From SKIA01 sp047602905 (GTDB taxonomy: Archaea; Nanobdellota; Nanobdellia; Woesearchaeales; SKIA01), in assembly GCA_047602905.1 (NCBI GenBank), contig JBLKOP010000002.1, positions 1 through 64,000 on the forward strand: a DNA stretch of 64,000 bases. The letters run 5' to 3'. Under the pieces are notes generated by a model. That model had not been told where the DNA came from. It did no database searches and saw only the letters and a program-made list of their open reading frames with translations. Below, piece after piece: positions 7,556-16,352 of the stretch. Each line of letters begins with the position of its first letter. The first letter of the stretch is position 1. The translations under genes were made by a program, and so were the position numbers.

Positions 7556-8115
7556 GAGTGGCTGTTGATATCGATGGGGTTTTGAGTAAGACGTTTGAGC
7601 AGTTCTTTAAGGAAATGCTGCGAAGAGGGGTTTCTCGTGATGAATTAGTGTTTTCTTCTTCTCAGCAAGTAACAGCTCCTTTTCCTGATGAGGTTGATGG
7701 GGATATTCGGTCTATGTATGAGCGTGAGTTCTCTTCTCTTCGTGTATCTTATGAGCCTGTGGAGGGTTCTCGAGTAATTACTAACGTGTTAGGCGAGGAA
7801 TTAATTGCTGTTACGAACAGAAAACTTTTTGGTCAAGAAAGTGTTTGTCTACACACTCAAGAATGGCTTGCTAAGAACTCGTTTCCTATCTCTGAGGTTA
7901 TTCACACACAGGACAAAGCAAGTGTTCTTTCTGAGCAGGGCTTTGATGTTCTTATAGAAGATTTCGGTAAAAACGCCCTTGCTGTTGCAAACCAAGGAAT
8001 TGCTGTTTTGTTGTTGGATACGTATTATAATCGTTACGTCTCACACCCACTCATCACTCGTTTCTCTCATTGGTTGGAGGTGCCGTTACTTCTTAAGCGC
8101 CTCAATAGCCGGTAG
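7552..8115 (+). CDS. HAD-superfamily phosphatase, 5'(3')-deoxyribonucleotidase-like
   Basis: This 187-residue protein begins MRVAVDIDGVL, the DxDG motif I of HAD phosphatases with the nucleophile Asp6. Motif II is in IAVTNRK and the C-terminal acidic motif is VLIEDFGKNA. The layout fits the NT5C family that dephosphorylates nucleotides. It starts inside the Nip7-like gene's stop (ATGA) and its 3' end overlaps the convergent pgk gene by 30 bases. The substrate is inferred only from family resemblance. Confidence 0.75.
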   Translation: MRVAVDIDGVLSKTFEQFFKEMLRRGVSRDELVFSSSQQVTAPFPDEVDGDIRSMYEREFSSLRVSYEPVEGSRVITNVLGEELIAVTNRKLFGQESVCLHTQEWLAKNSFPISEVIHTQDKASVLSEQGFDVLIEDFGKNALAVANQGIAVLLLDTYYNRYVSHPLITRFSHWLEVPLLLKRLNSR

Positions 8116-9228
8116 AGCGTCTCCTGCTATGAGGTGTAGCGTAGCTCCTCCTCCTATGCTTATGTGGTCTACGTTTAGTCTTAGTTTGTGTATCGCTGCT
8201 GCGCTATCTCCTCCTGCTATGAGACTGTAGCCTGGCGTGTTTGCTATTGTGCGCGCTATTTCTTCTGTTCCGTGCTCGAAAGGCGCTGTCTCAAACGCTC
8301 CTATAGGTCCTCCCCAAACGACGGTTTGTGCTTCTGTAAGGATTTGTTTGTATCGTTTTATGGTTTGTGGCCCTATATCTAGGATCATGTATTCTTCAGG
8401 TAGGTCTTCTAGGTAGCACGTAATTGTTTCTTCTCCTAAAGCGAGTTTCTTTGCTGCTACGCAGTCACTTGGCAGCAGTATTTTGTGTGTGTGCTTGTAG
8501 AGTTCTTGCGCTTCTTGCTGGCTTTCTTTGTCGTACTTACTGCTTGCGATGTTTTGTCCTGTTGCTTTTAAGAATGTGTTCGCAAGCACTCCTCCTAGAA
8601 GTATGTGGTCTGCTTGTCTGAGTACGTGTTCTATAACTCGTAGCTTGTCTTTCTTTGCTCCTCCAATGATCGCTACGTATGGTCGTTTAGGGTTTGTTAT
8701 TGTGTTTGTTATAAGCGAGTATTCTTTGTAAAGAGTTCGTCCCATAGCGCTGGGTAGGAGTGTTGGTAGTAGGGTGTTTGCGCTTGTTTCTCGGTGGCTG
8801 TCGATGTAGTCGTCATTCACGTACGCGTCTGCTAGGCTTGCAAGTTGTTTTGCGAATGCTTCGTCATTTGCTTCTTCTCCGCTCCACATACGGATATTTT
8901 CTAGCATCCCTACTCCTGGTTTAGGTACTTTTTCTACTAAGTCTTTGTCTATGATAGGTAGAAAAGTAATTTGTTGTTTTAGAAGTTCTTGTAGTTTTGA
9001 GATGAGTTTTTTTGTGCTCAGACTCGCTACGTATTCTCCTTTTGGTCGTCCGATGTGTCCGCAAAGAATCACTCTGCACCCTTTACTTAGGAGTTCTTGA
9101 ATGGTCTCTAGACTTGCTATGAGTCGTGTGTCGTCAGTTATTGTTTCTTCGCTAAACGGCACGTCTAGGTTGCTTTGCACAAGTACTGTTTTGTTAGTTA
9201 CGTCTAGCTCGTCAAGAGTTCTCACCAT
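8086..9228 (-). CDS. pgk: Phosphoglycerate kinase
   Basis: A 380-residue enzyme for the reversible transfer of phosphate between 1,3-bisphosphoglycerate and ADP. Conserved blocks are visible but some are altered: the usual RVDFNVP is QSNLDVP, CGHIGRPKG and NDDYIDSHRETSA form the basic patch, GGAKKDKLRVI replaces GGAKVSDKI, and the nucleotide site has VWGGPIGAFE and AGGDSAAAI with SIGGGATL near the end. Length is slightly short for archaea. It works with GAPDH (same window) in lower glycolysis or gluconeogenesis. The 3' end overlaps the HAD gene. Confidence 0.93.
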   Translation of the reverse strand: MVRTLDELDVTNKTVLVQSNLDVPFSEETITDDTRLIASLETIQELLSKGCRVILCGHIGRPKGEYVASLSTKKLISKLQELLKQQITFLPIIDKDLVEKVPKPGVGMLENIRMWSGEEANDEAFAKQLASLADAYVNDDYIDSHRETSANTLLPTLLPSAMGRTLYKEYSLITNTITNPKRPYVAIIGGAKKDKLRVIEHVLRQADHILLGGVLANTFLKATGQNIASSKYDKESQQEAQELYKHTHKILLPSDCVAAKKLALGEETITCYLEDLPEEYMILDIGPQTIKRYKQILTEAQTVVWGGPIGAFETAPFEHGTEEIARTIANTPGYSLIAGGDSAAAIHKLRLNVDHISIGGGATLHLIAGDALPAIEALKK

Positions 9229-9267
9229 ACTACGTATCTTGTTTTGTTGCTTTTATATTGCTTGTGC

Positions 9268-9486
9268 TTATAGAAATTCGTTGATGTTGTACGTTTTTGT
9301 TTGTTCTTCGTGTCGAATAATGTAGTCTACGTAGATTGTGTCTTGTTCTTTTCTTCTTCCAAGTATATATGCTGGTTCGTTATTAATATTTGCGCATCCT
9401 CCGATAGGAAATTGCTTTCTTATTCTTTGCTCTATTTGCTGGTATGCTATGTTGTTGATTACTTCTTGGTTTTCTATGTCTTGCTT
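9268..9486 (-). pseudogene. Open frame with protein-like composition but no standard start codon
   Basis: On the minus strand a frame is open from just after a TAG at 9487-9489 to a TAA at 9268-9270, encoding up to 72 residues with normal-looking composition (QFPIGGCANINNEPAYILG, then DTIYVDYIIRHEEQ). There is no ATG, GTG or TTG in frame. An ATA at 9475-9477 lies about 40 bases downstream of the shared TATA-like element at 9514-9525 and is the nearest candidate. It may be a gene with a rare start, a gene broken upstream, or chance. It fills the otherwise empty 9229-9548 interval. Confidence 0.4.
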
Positions 9487-9513
9487 CTACTTTTTATTCT
9501 TCTTCAAAAAGGT

Positions 9514-9525
9514 TATGTTTATAGG
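9514..9525. promoter_or_regulatory. TATA-like element usable in both directions
   Basis: The plus strand reads ATGTTTATAGG and the minus strand CCTATAAACAT. On the plus strand it is about 25-30 bases before the metallophosphoesterase ATG at 9549, giving a leaderless transcript. On the minus strand it would start transcription near 9490, just before the start-less open frame. Confidence 0.45.
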
Positions 9526-9548
9526 TGGTTGTTCTTTTAGTCGTTTTT

Positions 9549-10391
9549 ATGAAGTTCTTAGTTGTTGGTGACTTGCATGGGCAAACTCCTCGTATTCCTG
9601 ATGTCGAGTTTGATGCAGTTATCGTTCCTGGAGATGTTTGTAGTGACGAGGGTATTAAGCCGTTGATGATGCAGGCTGTTCAGGCTCGCAAAGATGGTGA
9701 GGAAGTTGTTGATTGGTGGGATGTTGTTTCTCGTAAAGAGGCTCGCAGGCTTCTTGATCATTCTTTGTCTGAGGGGCGAAGTATTCTTGAGATGCTTAAT
9801 TCGTTGGGTGTTCCTATTTTTGCTATTCCTGGTAATTGGGATTGGACGGGTTATGAGGATGCTTCATGGAAGTATTTGCGCAGTAACTTATGGGAGAAGC
9901 GAGTGGTTAGTGGTTTAGAAAACGTTATTGATTGTGATGGCTCTCTTGTTACGTTTGAAGAAATTACTTTTGTTGGGTATGGTCGTTGTAACGGTCCTGA
10001 GCTGGTTGGTCTGCGCGGGTACGCAGACGTTTCTGAAAGTGAGGTTTTAGAAAGCGAGCTTGAGTTTGAGGAGTTGTTCACCTTTTATTCTGAGTTGTTT
10101 AGTCAAGCAAATAAACCAACGATTTTCTTAGCTCATAACGTCCCGTATGGTACTTCTCTTGATGTTATTGTTAATCCTGATAATCCTATGGATGGCATGC
10201 ATTATGGAAGCATTTTAGTTACTGAGTTAATCAAGGAGTTTTCTCCTCTTATTACGATTGGTGGGCATATGCACGAGCACTACGGTACTGACGAGGTAGA
10301 AGGGAGTGTATGTCTAAACGCTGGTTTTGGCAGTGACAAAGCTACAATAGTTGAGATTGTTGATGGAGAAGTTTCTGTTACGAAGCTGTAA
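9549..10391 (+). CDS. Calcineurin-type metallophosphoesterase
   Basis: A 280-residue protein with all the metal motifs of the superfamily: GDLHG (8-12), PGDVCSDEG, GNWDW, an AHNVP histidine and GGHMHEHYG near the end. Enzymes of this kind hydrolyse phosphomono- or diesters with two metal ions. The substrate cannot be read from the sequence. The frame is open from a GTG upstream, but ATG 9549 begins the first beta strand and has a TATA box at leaderless distance. Confidence 0.85.
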   Translation: MKFLVVGDLHGQTPRIPDVEFDAVIVPGDVCSDEGIKPLMMQAVQARKDGEEVVDWWDVVSRKEARRLLDHSLSEGRSILEMLNSLGVPIFAIPGNWDWTGYEDASWKYLRSNLWEKRVVSGLENVIDCDGSLVTFEEITFVGYGRCNGPELVGLRGYADVSESEVLESELEFEELFTFYSELFSQANKPTIFLAHNVPYGTSLDVIVNPDNPMDGMHYGSILVTELIKEFSPLITIGGHMHEHYGTDEVEGSVCLNAGFGSDKATIVEIVDGEVSVTKL

Positions 10392-10403
10392 ATGTATGCT
10401 CAT

Positions 10404-10414
10404 ACAGTATATAC
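10404..10414 (+). promoter_or_regulatory. TATA box of the Fic/Doc gene
   Basis: ACAGTATATAC lies 20-30 bases upstream of the two possible starts at 10427 and 10436. Using ATG 10436 would give a leaderless message. Confidence 0.45.
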
Positions 10415-10426
10415 TATGAGAACCGT

Positions 10427-10833
10427 ATGAGTAGTATGAAAGAGGTTCGTTATCCTTCAGAGGATGAGATAGAGGCGTTTAATGCGTTAGCTATTACGAT
10501 GTTTGAGACGAAACGTTCTGACCAGGCAGAAACGTTATCAAGAAAAAACTTACTGATGCTATTGAGGCTTGCAAAAGCATCCCTAGTGATATATACGCTA
10601 AGGCAGCGGTTCTGCTAAGAGAATTAGTCTGTGCTCATGCTTTCGCAAGTGGAAACCGTAGAACGGCGTTTATTACGGTAATGAATTTTGTTCTTCAAAA
10701 TAAGCAAACGTTTAATATATCGGATACCCCTTCTAATGCACGAGTCCTTACAGGAATACGAGAAAAGTATTATTCTGATGAGGAGATACGAGACTGGATA
10801 CAACATGGAAAAATCAGAGAATTTACGAGATGA
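10427..10833 (+). pseudogene. Fic/Doc-family protein interrupted by a -1 frameshift
   Basis: The first frame (10427-10618) stops after 63 codons. A -1 shift at 10549 joins it to a frame that continues to TGA at 10831 and encodes the Fic/Doc core HAFASGNRRTAF. The combined protein of about 135 residues matches the size of Doc toxins, which modify targets by AMP or phosphate transfer. The motif has Ser where the family usually has Asp or Glu. The switch point is the heptamer A AAA AAC at 10543-10549, in the exact frame used for programmed -1 shifting, so this is either a decayed gene, a sequencing indel in an A6 run, or true recoding. Confidence 0.7.
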
Positions 10834-10924
10834 ACGCTCACAAATAGTGATTGAGGAAGTTCTTCGTTTTAAAGAGCTTGTAAAGAACCATAAAAAACTT
10901 ATTCGCGCAATAGGTGAGTTATAA
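10805..10924 (+). CDS. Small charged protein overlapping the Fic/Doc end
   Basis: A 39-residue, strongly charged and probably helical peptide (MEKSENLRDER..., ending KKLIRAIGEL). Its ATG lies 29 bases inside the Fic/Doc reading frame, an arrangement common for paired toxin and antitoxin genes. It has no recognisable inhibitory motif. Its stop overlaps the convergent GAPDH fusion gene by six bases. Being so short, it could be spurious. Confidence 0.4.
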   Translation: MEKSENLRDERSQIVIEEVLRFKELVKNHKKLIRAIGEL

Positions 10925-12856
10925 CGTTTTTATTACGTCTATCATTCGGTTGCTATAACCCCATTCGTTGTCGTACCAGCCAAGCACGCGTACTTTGTTT
11001 CCGTCTATTACTTGTGTTTGGCTTGCGTCAAAGATGCAGCTGTGGGGGTTTCCGATAATATCTGTTGATACGAGTTCTTCTTCTGAGTACTCTAGTACTC
11101 TTGCTAGGTGGTGTTCTGCTACGTTCTTAAAGAGTGCATTGATTTCTTCTACAGTAACGTTTTTTTGTAGTGTGCAAGTAAAGTCAGTTAGTGACCCGTC
11201 GGGTGTTGGTACGCGCACTGCTAGTCCTTGAATTTTTCCTTGTAGCTCTGGTATTGCTTGTTCTACTGCTACTGCTGCTCCGCTAGTTGTTGGCACGATG
11301 TTTATTGCTGCTGCTCGTCCTCGTCGTAAATCGCTGTGCGGCGCGTCTATGTGTTTTTGGTCTCCTGTGTAGCTGTGTATCGTGTTAAAAAAGCCGTTTT
11401 CTACGCCGTAATTGTCGTGTAAGACTTTTACGAGTAGTCCTAAGCAGTTCGTGGTGCAGCTTGCGTTACTAAGAATGCAGTGTTCTTGCTCTATTGTGTG
11501 CTCGTTTATTCCTTTCACAACAGTTTTTATTCCGCTTCCTTTTCCTGGAGCACTTATGAGTACTTTCTTTGCTCCTGCATCTAGGTGTAGTTGTGCTTTT
11601 TCTGCTGTGCGAAAAAACCCTGTGCTCTCAACAACTACGTCTACGTCGTGCTCACCCCAAGGAATGTTGTTTGGTTCTTTTTGTGCGTAGACAGGAATTC
11701 TTTTTCCGTCCACAATAATTGCTGTGTCGTCATACGCGATTTCTTGTGCTAGTCGTCCGTGCACAGAGTCGTTTTTGAGTAAGTAAGCAAGGGTTTTTGT
11801 GTTTGTAAGATCGTTAATCGCTACAAAATCGATGTTTTCTTCTCCTAGGCCTGCTCGAAACACCATTCGTCCGATGCGACCAAATCCGTTAATTGCTACT
11901 CGTACCATACGATTAGGAGAAGTGCTTGTTGCTTTTAATGCTTGGTTACTACTCGCTAGTTCGAGCAGTATTTTTTTGTTGAGTTCTCTAAACTCTTCTG
12001 GTGGTGGGTGTGTGTGCTCCCAAACTTCTATTTCTATCTTATCTCCTATATCTCTGGGTATTATGTGTATGTGTGCGTGGTAGATGTATTGTCCTGCTGC
12101 TGCTTGGTTGTTAAGAAGCAGGTTGTATCCTTGGTGTGTTTTGTTAAATACAAATCCTATTTTTGTTACTAAATCTTGCATGTCTGCTTGTATATGAGAT
12201 GGTATTTCGTGGTAGTTACTGTAATGTTTTTTTGGTATTACAAGTACGTGAGCGTCTTGTGTGCTTGGGATGTCGTGGGAAAGAAAAGCAAGTGCGTGTG
12301 TGTTCTCTAGGAGTACTTCAAATGGTGCTTGGTTTCTGTGTGCTTGTTTTTTTCCTGACACGAAGTCTTCAAACAAAAAAAAGCGTTCAATAAGCTTGTT
12401 TACAAGCGTAGGGGTTGTTTCGTGCAAGTGCTTAATAATATTTGCTACGTGCTTATCTCCTGGCTCTGCAAAATACTCGTCCTCTTCTAGTACGTCGTTT
12501 ATGTCATCAACGTTTGTTTGCTCTCCTAAACAGAATTTGTTGTAGAGGTGAGCGTATGCGTTAAAGTGTTCTTTGATGAATTCTTGGTGGTAGTCTGCCA
12601 TACAAATGATTATGTCAGAGGAATCTACGAGTTCTTGTGTGAGTTTTGTTTGTTTATGAGAGGAGTAATTAATTCCTAACGCGTCAAGACTTCTTCTTGT
12701 CTGCGCATGCATATCTTGTTTCTTCGCTGTTGTTCCTGCGCTTCGCATGACAAAGCGTTTCTCACCTATTTCTTCTAAGTACTTTTTTGTGAGTAGTTTT
12801 GCGCTCATGCTGCGAAAAATGTTTCCGCTACACACAAATAAGACAGTAATTTTCAT
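10919..12856 (-). CDS. Fusion of low-molecular-weight protein tyrosine phosphatase, HIT domain and GAPDH
   Basis: One uninterrupted 645-codon frame holds three domains. Residues 1-165 are a LMW tyrosine phosphatase with the C-X5-R loop at Cys9-Arg15 (CSGNIFR). Residues about 170-310 are a HIT nucleotide hydrolase or transferase with His260, His262 and His264. Residues 317-645 are a complete class I (bacterial-type) glyceraldehyde-3-phosphate dehydrogenase, with INGFGRIGR at its start and catalytic Cys467 in ASCTTNC. An in-frame ATG at 11908 (codon 317) could also produce GAPDH alone. Archaea normally use a different, class II GAPDH, so the domain was probably acquired from bacteria. Confidence 0.88.
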   Translation of the reverse strand: MKITVLFVCSGNIFRSMSAKLLTKKYLEEIGEKRFVMRSAGTTAKKQDMHAQTRRSLDALGINYSSHKQTKLTQELVDSSDIIICMADYHQEFIKEHFNAYAHLYNKFCLGEQTNVDDINDVLEEDEYFAEPGDKHVANIIKHLHETTPTLVNKLIERFFLFEDFVSGKKQAHRNQAPFEVLLENTHALAFLSHDIPSTQDAHVLVIPKKHYSNYHEIPSHIQADMQDLVTKIGFVFNKTHQGYNLLLNNQAAAGQYIYHAHIHIIPRDIGDKIEIEVWEHTHPPPEEFRELNKKILLELASSNQALKATSTSPNRMVRVAINGFGRIGRMVFRAGLGEENIDFVAINDLTNTKTLAYLLKNDSVHGRLAQEIAYDDTAIIVDGKRIPVYAQKEPNNIPWGEHDVDVVVESTGFFRTAEKAQLHLDAGAKKVLISAPGKGSGIKTVVKGINEHTIEQEHCILSNASCTTNCLGLLVKVLHDNYGVENGFFNTIHSYTGDQKHIDAPHSDLRRGRAAAINIVPTTSGAAVAVEQAIPELQGKIQGLAVRVPTPDGSLTDFTCTLQKNVTVEEINALFKNVAEHHLARVLEYSEEELVSTDIIGNPHSCIFDASQTQVIDGNKVRVLGWYDNEWGYSNRMIDVIKTL

Positions 12857-12906
12857 ACGCGGTTTAGTTATAGTTGTTCTTTTAATAGTTCGTAACTACT
12901 GCTTAG

Positions 12907-13851
12907 CTACTTCCATGAGCTAATAAGTTTTTTTGCAGGTACAAGCTTATATCCTAGTGCGTTGTAAAGTGCTGCTGTTGGGTGTTTTGGTTGTTGTTTG
13001 TTTACGCGGTTTACTGTTGCTGTTATGTCTGTGAGATTTGTAGGAACTATTTCGTTGATGTATCGTTCTAGCTCACTTCCTCGTATTCCTATTTGCATTG
13101 TTCTTCTTGCTTTCAACCAGTAATTATCTTGTCCTTTATTCCATATTTTTCCTAATATTGCTCTGTCTGGGTCTTTTTGATACAGAACTTTTGAGTTGTT
13201 TGCTTGTGGATCTTTTGTTTTGACTGCTTTTGCAACGAGTTCTTCTATGTATGTTGGTTGTACTTGTACTTCTACAATTCTTTCTTGCCGTTCTTTCGTT
13301 GCCCAATCGCTTCTGTATAACGTCCAGAGAAGAGAAGTTTTCATCCAAGTCATACGATCCATATTTAGTTTTTCTTCACTTAGTTGATCTTTTTGGATAT
13401 ATTCTGGTGAGAACGCGTGAAAAAGTGCTATTTTTCCTTCTGGTGTTTGTATAAGTGTGTCTTTACTTGTACTAAATTCTGTTTCTGTTTTTCCGTTTTC
13501 ATAAATGTTTACTGTGAGTACTCTGTTATTAAACCAGCTTCTATATTCTTCCGGTATTCCGTAGTTTGACGGCTTGCTTTTTCGTATTTCTCCGTCGTTT
13601 TTGAGAACCGAAAGTGCGTCTATTGTTCCTGGTACTACATTGAATTCTACGAGATATTGGTGGTCCTCTTCGTCTGAGTCTTTTGGTTTGTGGTTGTTAA
13701 CTTTCTTTATGTTTGTAGATATCCATTTGTTTCTGCATGATCGTTTATTATTTCCTATATTTACTCTTCCAAGTGCGAGCCCTTTTTCTTTGCGAGTTTG
13801 TTTCATTTCTTCCTCGCTCATGCGTCGATATATTCGTTCTACTATTTCCAC
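12907..13851 (-). CDS. Hypothetical protein
   Basis: A 314-residue soluble, charged protein with a basic N-terminal third, many aromatic residues in the middle (YRSWFNNR, TWMKTSLLW) and a helical C-terminal third. No catalytic motif, membrane helix or known domain is recognised. It has its own likely promoter in the AT-rich sequence at 13852-13886 and is flanked by the GAPDH fusion and PEP synthase genes on the same strand. Confidence 0.6.
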   Translation of the reverse strand: MEIVERIYRRMSEEEMKQTRKEKGLALGRVNIGNNKRSCRNKWISTNIKKVNNHKPKDSDEEDHQYLVEFNVVPGTIDALSVLKNDGEIRKSKPSNYGIPEEYRSWFNNRVLTVNIYENGKTETEFSTSKDTLIQTPEGKIALFHAFSPEYIQKDQLSEEKLNMDRMTWMKTSLLWTLYRSDWATKERQERIVEVQVQPTYIEELVAKAVKTKDPQANNSKVLYQKDPDRAILGKIWNKGQDNYWLKARRTMQIGIRGSELERYINEIVPTNLTDITATVNRVNKQQPKHPTAALYNALGYKLVPAKKLISSWK

Positions 13852-13886
13852 AATAAATAATAAGTATAACTACTATATAATGGTAA

Positions 13887-16283
13887 TTATTCGTTTTCTA
13901 TTTCTCCTACTCGTATAAGGGTTTTTAAGAACGCGTCTGGACTTAAGCTCATGCTTTGTATTCCTTCTCGTACTAAGAATTCTGCGAAGTCTGGAAACGT
14001 GCTTGGTGCGTCTCCGCATATCCCTACGTATTTTCCTTTCTCGTTACACACTTGTATTACGTCTCGTAAGAGTTTCTTTATTGCTTCGTTTCGTTCATCA
14101 TACACGTGCGCTACTAGTTCGCTGTCTCTATCTACTCCTAGTGTTAGTTGTGTTAAGTCATTGCTTCCTATGCTAAAGCCGTCAAAGACTTCTAAGAACT
14201 CCTCAGCTAGTAGTACGTTTGAGGGGATTTCGCACATTGCGTATACTTGTAGTCCGTCTACTCCTTGTCGTAGTCCGTGCTCTGCGAGTATGCCTATTAC
14301 TTTTCTTCCTTCCTCTACTGTTCGACAAAACGGTACCATGAGTTGTAAGTTTGTTAGTCCGTACTCGTCGCGTACTTTCTTAAACGCTAAGCATTCTAGA
14401 TCAAATGCTGCTCTGTACGTTTCTGAATAGTACCGTGAAGCTCCTCTCCATCCTATCATTGGGTTTTCTTCTTTTGGCTCAAAACCGCTTCCTCCAATCA
14501 TGCTTGCGTATTCGTTGCTCTTAAAATCGCTCATGCGTACAATAACTTTTTCTGGATAAAACGCTGCTGCTATTGTTCCTATTCCTTGTGCGAGTTTCTC
14601 TACACAAAACGTTTTTGGGTCACTATAACCTGCTGTTGCTTCATCAACTTCTCGTTTTACTTCCTCAGACAAGCTGTCGTAATTAACGAGTGCTAGTGGG
14701 TGTACTTTGATGTAGTTGCTCCAGATAAATTCTTCTCGCGCAAGTCCAACTCCTTTTGTTGGCAGACTTGATAGTTCAAAGGCTTGGTCTGGGTTTCCTA
14801 GGTTAAGCATCATGTTAACGCGTGTTTCTGGTAGGCTGTCGAGGTGTTGTTCTTCTATGTCAAAGGGTATTTCTCCGTTGTAGATGTATCCTTTACTTCC
14901 TTTGCTACAATCAACAGTTACTGGTTGTTTATCAGGAAGCTTCTCTGTAGCGTCTCCACACCCTACAATACAAGGTATTCCTAGTTCTCGAGAAATAATT
15001 GCTGCGTGACACACGCGCCCTCCTCTGTTCGTTACTATTGCTGAGGCTATTTTCATGATTGGCTCCCAGTCAGGGTCTGTCATGTCAGTTACGAGTACTT
15101 CTCCTTTCTTAAAGTCCTTAATGTTACTTACGTCTTTAATGATATTTACTGCTCCAGAGCCTATTCTTTCTCCTACACTTGCTCCTTGTGCAAGTACTTC
15201 TCCTTCTCCTTTAAGAACGTATTTTTGTAGTACGTTTGCGTCTTTGGTGCTATGAACAGTTTCTGGTCTTGCTTGAACAATAAAGAGCTCTCCTGTTTCT
15301 CCGTCTTTTGCCCATTCCATATCCATAGGGCAGTACCTGTTGTGGTGTGCTGAGTAGTGCTCTTCAATAATACAAGCCCATTCTGCAAGCTTAAGTATTT
15401 CGTCATCTCCTAAACAAAACATTTTTTGTTGTGCTTCTGGTGTCTCAATGTTCTTTACTGGGTCTGCGCTGTCACGCGTATAGACCATCTTAATCTTTTT
15501 TGCTCCGAGTTCTTTTCCAATAATAGGTTTTTTTCCTTCTTTAAGTGTTGGTTTGAACACGTAGTACTCATCAGGATTTACTGCTCCTTGTACGACGTTT
15601 TCTCCTAGTCCCCAAGCTGCTCCGATAAACACTGCTTCTTTAAAGCCGCTCTCGGTATCTATGGAGAACATTACTCCACTGCTTGCTTTGTCGCTGCGAA
15701 CCATTTTCTGTACTGCTATGCTTAAAGCGATACTGAAGTGATCAAAGCCTTTGTCTACGCGGTAACTTATTGCTCGATTAGTAAATAGGGAAGCAAAACA
15801 TTTCTTGCACGCCTCTAAAAGCGCTGCGTGTCCGTGAATGTTCAAGAACGTTTCTTGTTGTCCTGCAAAGCTTGCGTCAGGCAAGTCTTCTGCTGTTGCT
15901 GATGACCTAACTGCTGTGTCAGTCATTTCTCCGTACTCTTTACAGAGGTGTCCGTACGCTTCGATAATACTGTCTTTTAGGTCTTGAGGAAATTCTGCTG
16001 CAAGAATTGCGTTACGTACTTGCTGTCCTCTACTAGAGAGGTTTTCCATATCAGAGGTGTCAAGATCAGAGAGGATTTCTTGTATTCGTTCAGGAAGGCC
16101 AGCACTTGCTAAGAAGTACCTATACGCGTTTGCAGTTACTGCAAAGCCGTTAGGAACTTTTACTCCTTCTCCTGAGAGTTCTCTATACATCTCTCCTAAA
16201 GAAGCGTTTTTTCCTCCTACAAGAGGAACATCATTAATGCTTAACTGGTCGAACCATAAAATCTTTGCTGTTTGTTTATCCAC
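13887..16283 (-). CDS. ppsA: Phosphoenolpyruvate synthase
   Basis: A 798-residue enzyme that converts pyruvate and ATP to PEP, AMP and phosphate. The N-terminal ATP-binding domain has GGKNASLGEM and the RSSATAEDLPDASFAGQ block; the phosphohistidine domain has GGRVCHAAI with His426; the C-terminal PEP/pyruvate barrel has GSNDLTQLTLG and the catalytic Cys in GICGDAPS. Length is normal. In this archaeon it would feed gluconeogenesis together with PGK and GAPDH, or could run toward pyruvate. It is a separate transcription unit preceded by a TATA-like stretch near 16308-16330. Confidence 0.96.
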   Translation of the reverse strand: MDKQTAKILWFDQLSINDVPLVGGKNASLGEMYRELSGEGVKVPNGFAVTANAYRYFLASAGLPERIQEILSDLDTSDMENLSSRGQQVRNAILAAEFPQDLKDSIIEAYGHLCKEYGEMTDTAVRSSATAEDLPDASFAGQQETFLNIHGHAALLEACKKCFASLFTNRAISYRVDKGFDHFSIALSIAVQKMVRSDKASSGVMFSIDTESGFKEAVFIGAAWGLGENVVQGAVNPDEYYVFKPTLKEGKKPIIGKELGAKKIKMVYTRDSADPVKNIETPEAQQKMFCLGDDEILKLAEWACIIEEHYSAHHNRYCPMDMEWAKDGETGELFIVQARPETVHSTKDANVLQKYVLKGEGEVLAQGASVGERIGSGAVNIIKDVSNIKDFKKGEVLVTDMTDPDWEPIMKIASAIVTNRGGRVCHAAIISRELGIPCIVGCGDATEKLPDKQPVTVDCSKGSKGYIYNGEIPFDIEEQHLDSLPETRVNMMLNLGNPDQAFELSSLPTKGVGLAREEFIWSNYIKVHPLALVNYDSLSEEVKREVDEATAGYSDPKTFCVEKLAQGIGTIAAAFYPEKVIVRMSDFKSNEYASMIGGSGFEPKEENPMIGWRGASRYYSETYRAAFDLECLAFKKVRDEYGLTNLQLMVPFCRTVEEGRKVIGILAEHGLRQGVDGLQVYAMCEIPSNVLLAEEFLEVFDGFSIGSNDLTQLTLGVDRDSELVAHVYDERNEAIKKLLRDVIQVCNEKGKYVGICGDAPSTFPDFAEFLVREGIQSMSLSPDAFLKTLIRVGEIENE

Positions 16284-16352
16284 TGCTACTCACCTCTGAG
16301 TATATGTATATGCAGAAAACGCCTTTTATAAAGGTATTGCTCGTGTACGCTG

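Noticed and set aside
8086..8115. Possible sequencing error causing the HAD and pgk 3' overlap
   Set aside because: Both C-termini end near family length, and convergent overlaps recur in this compact window (3553-3615, 6144-6147, 41487-41521), so the overlap is probably real.
13951..14430. Plus-strand open frame opposite PEP synthase
   Set aside because: Antisense to conserved catalytic blocks of PEP synthase and rich in Ser and Thr; no family recognised.
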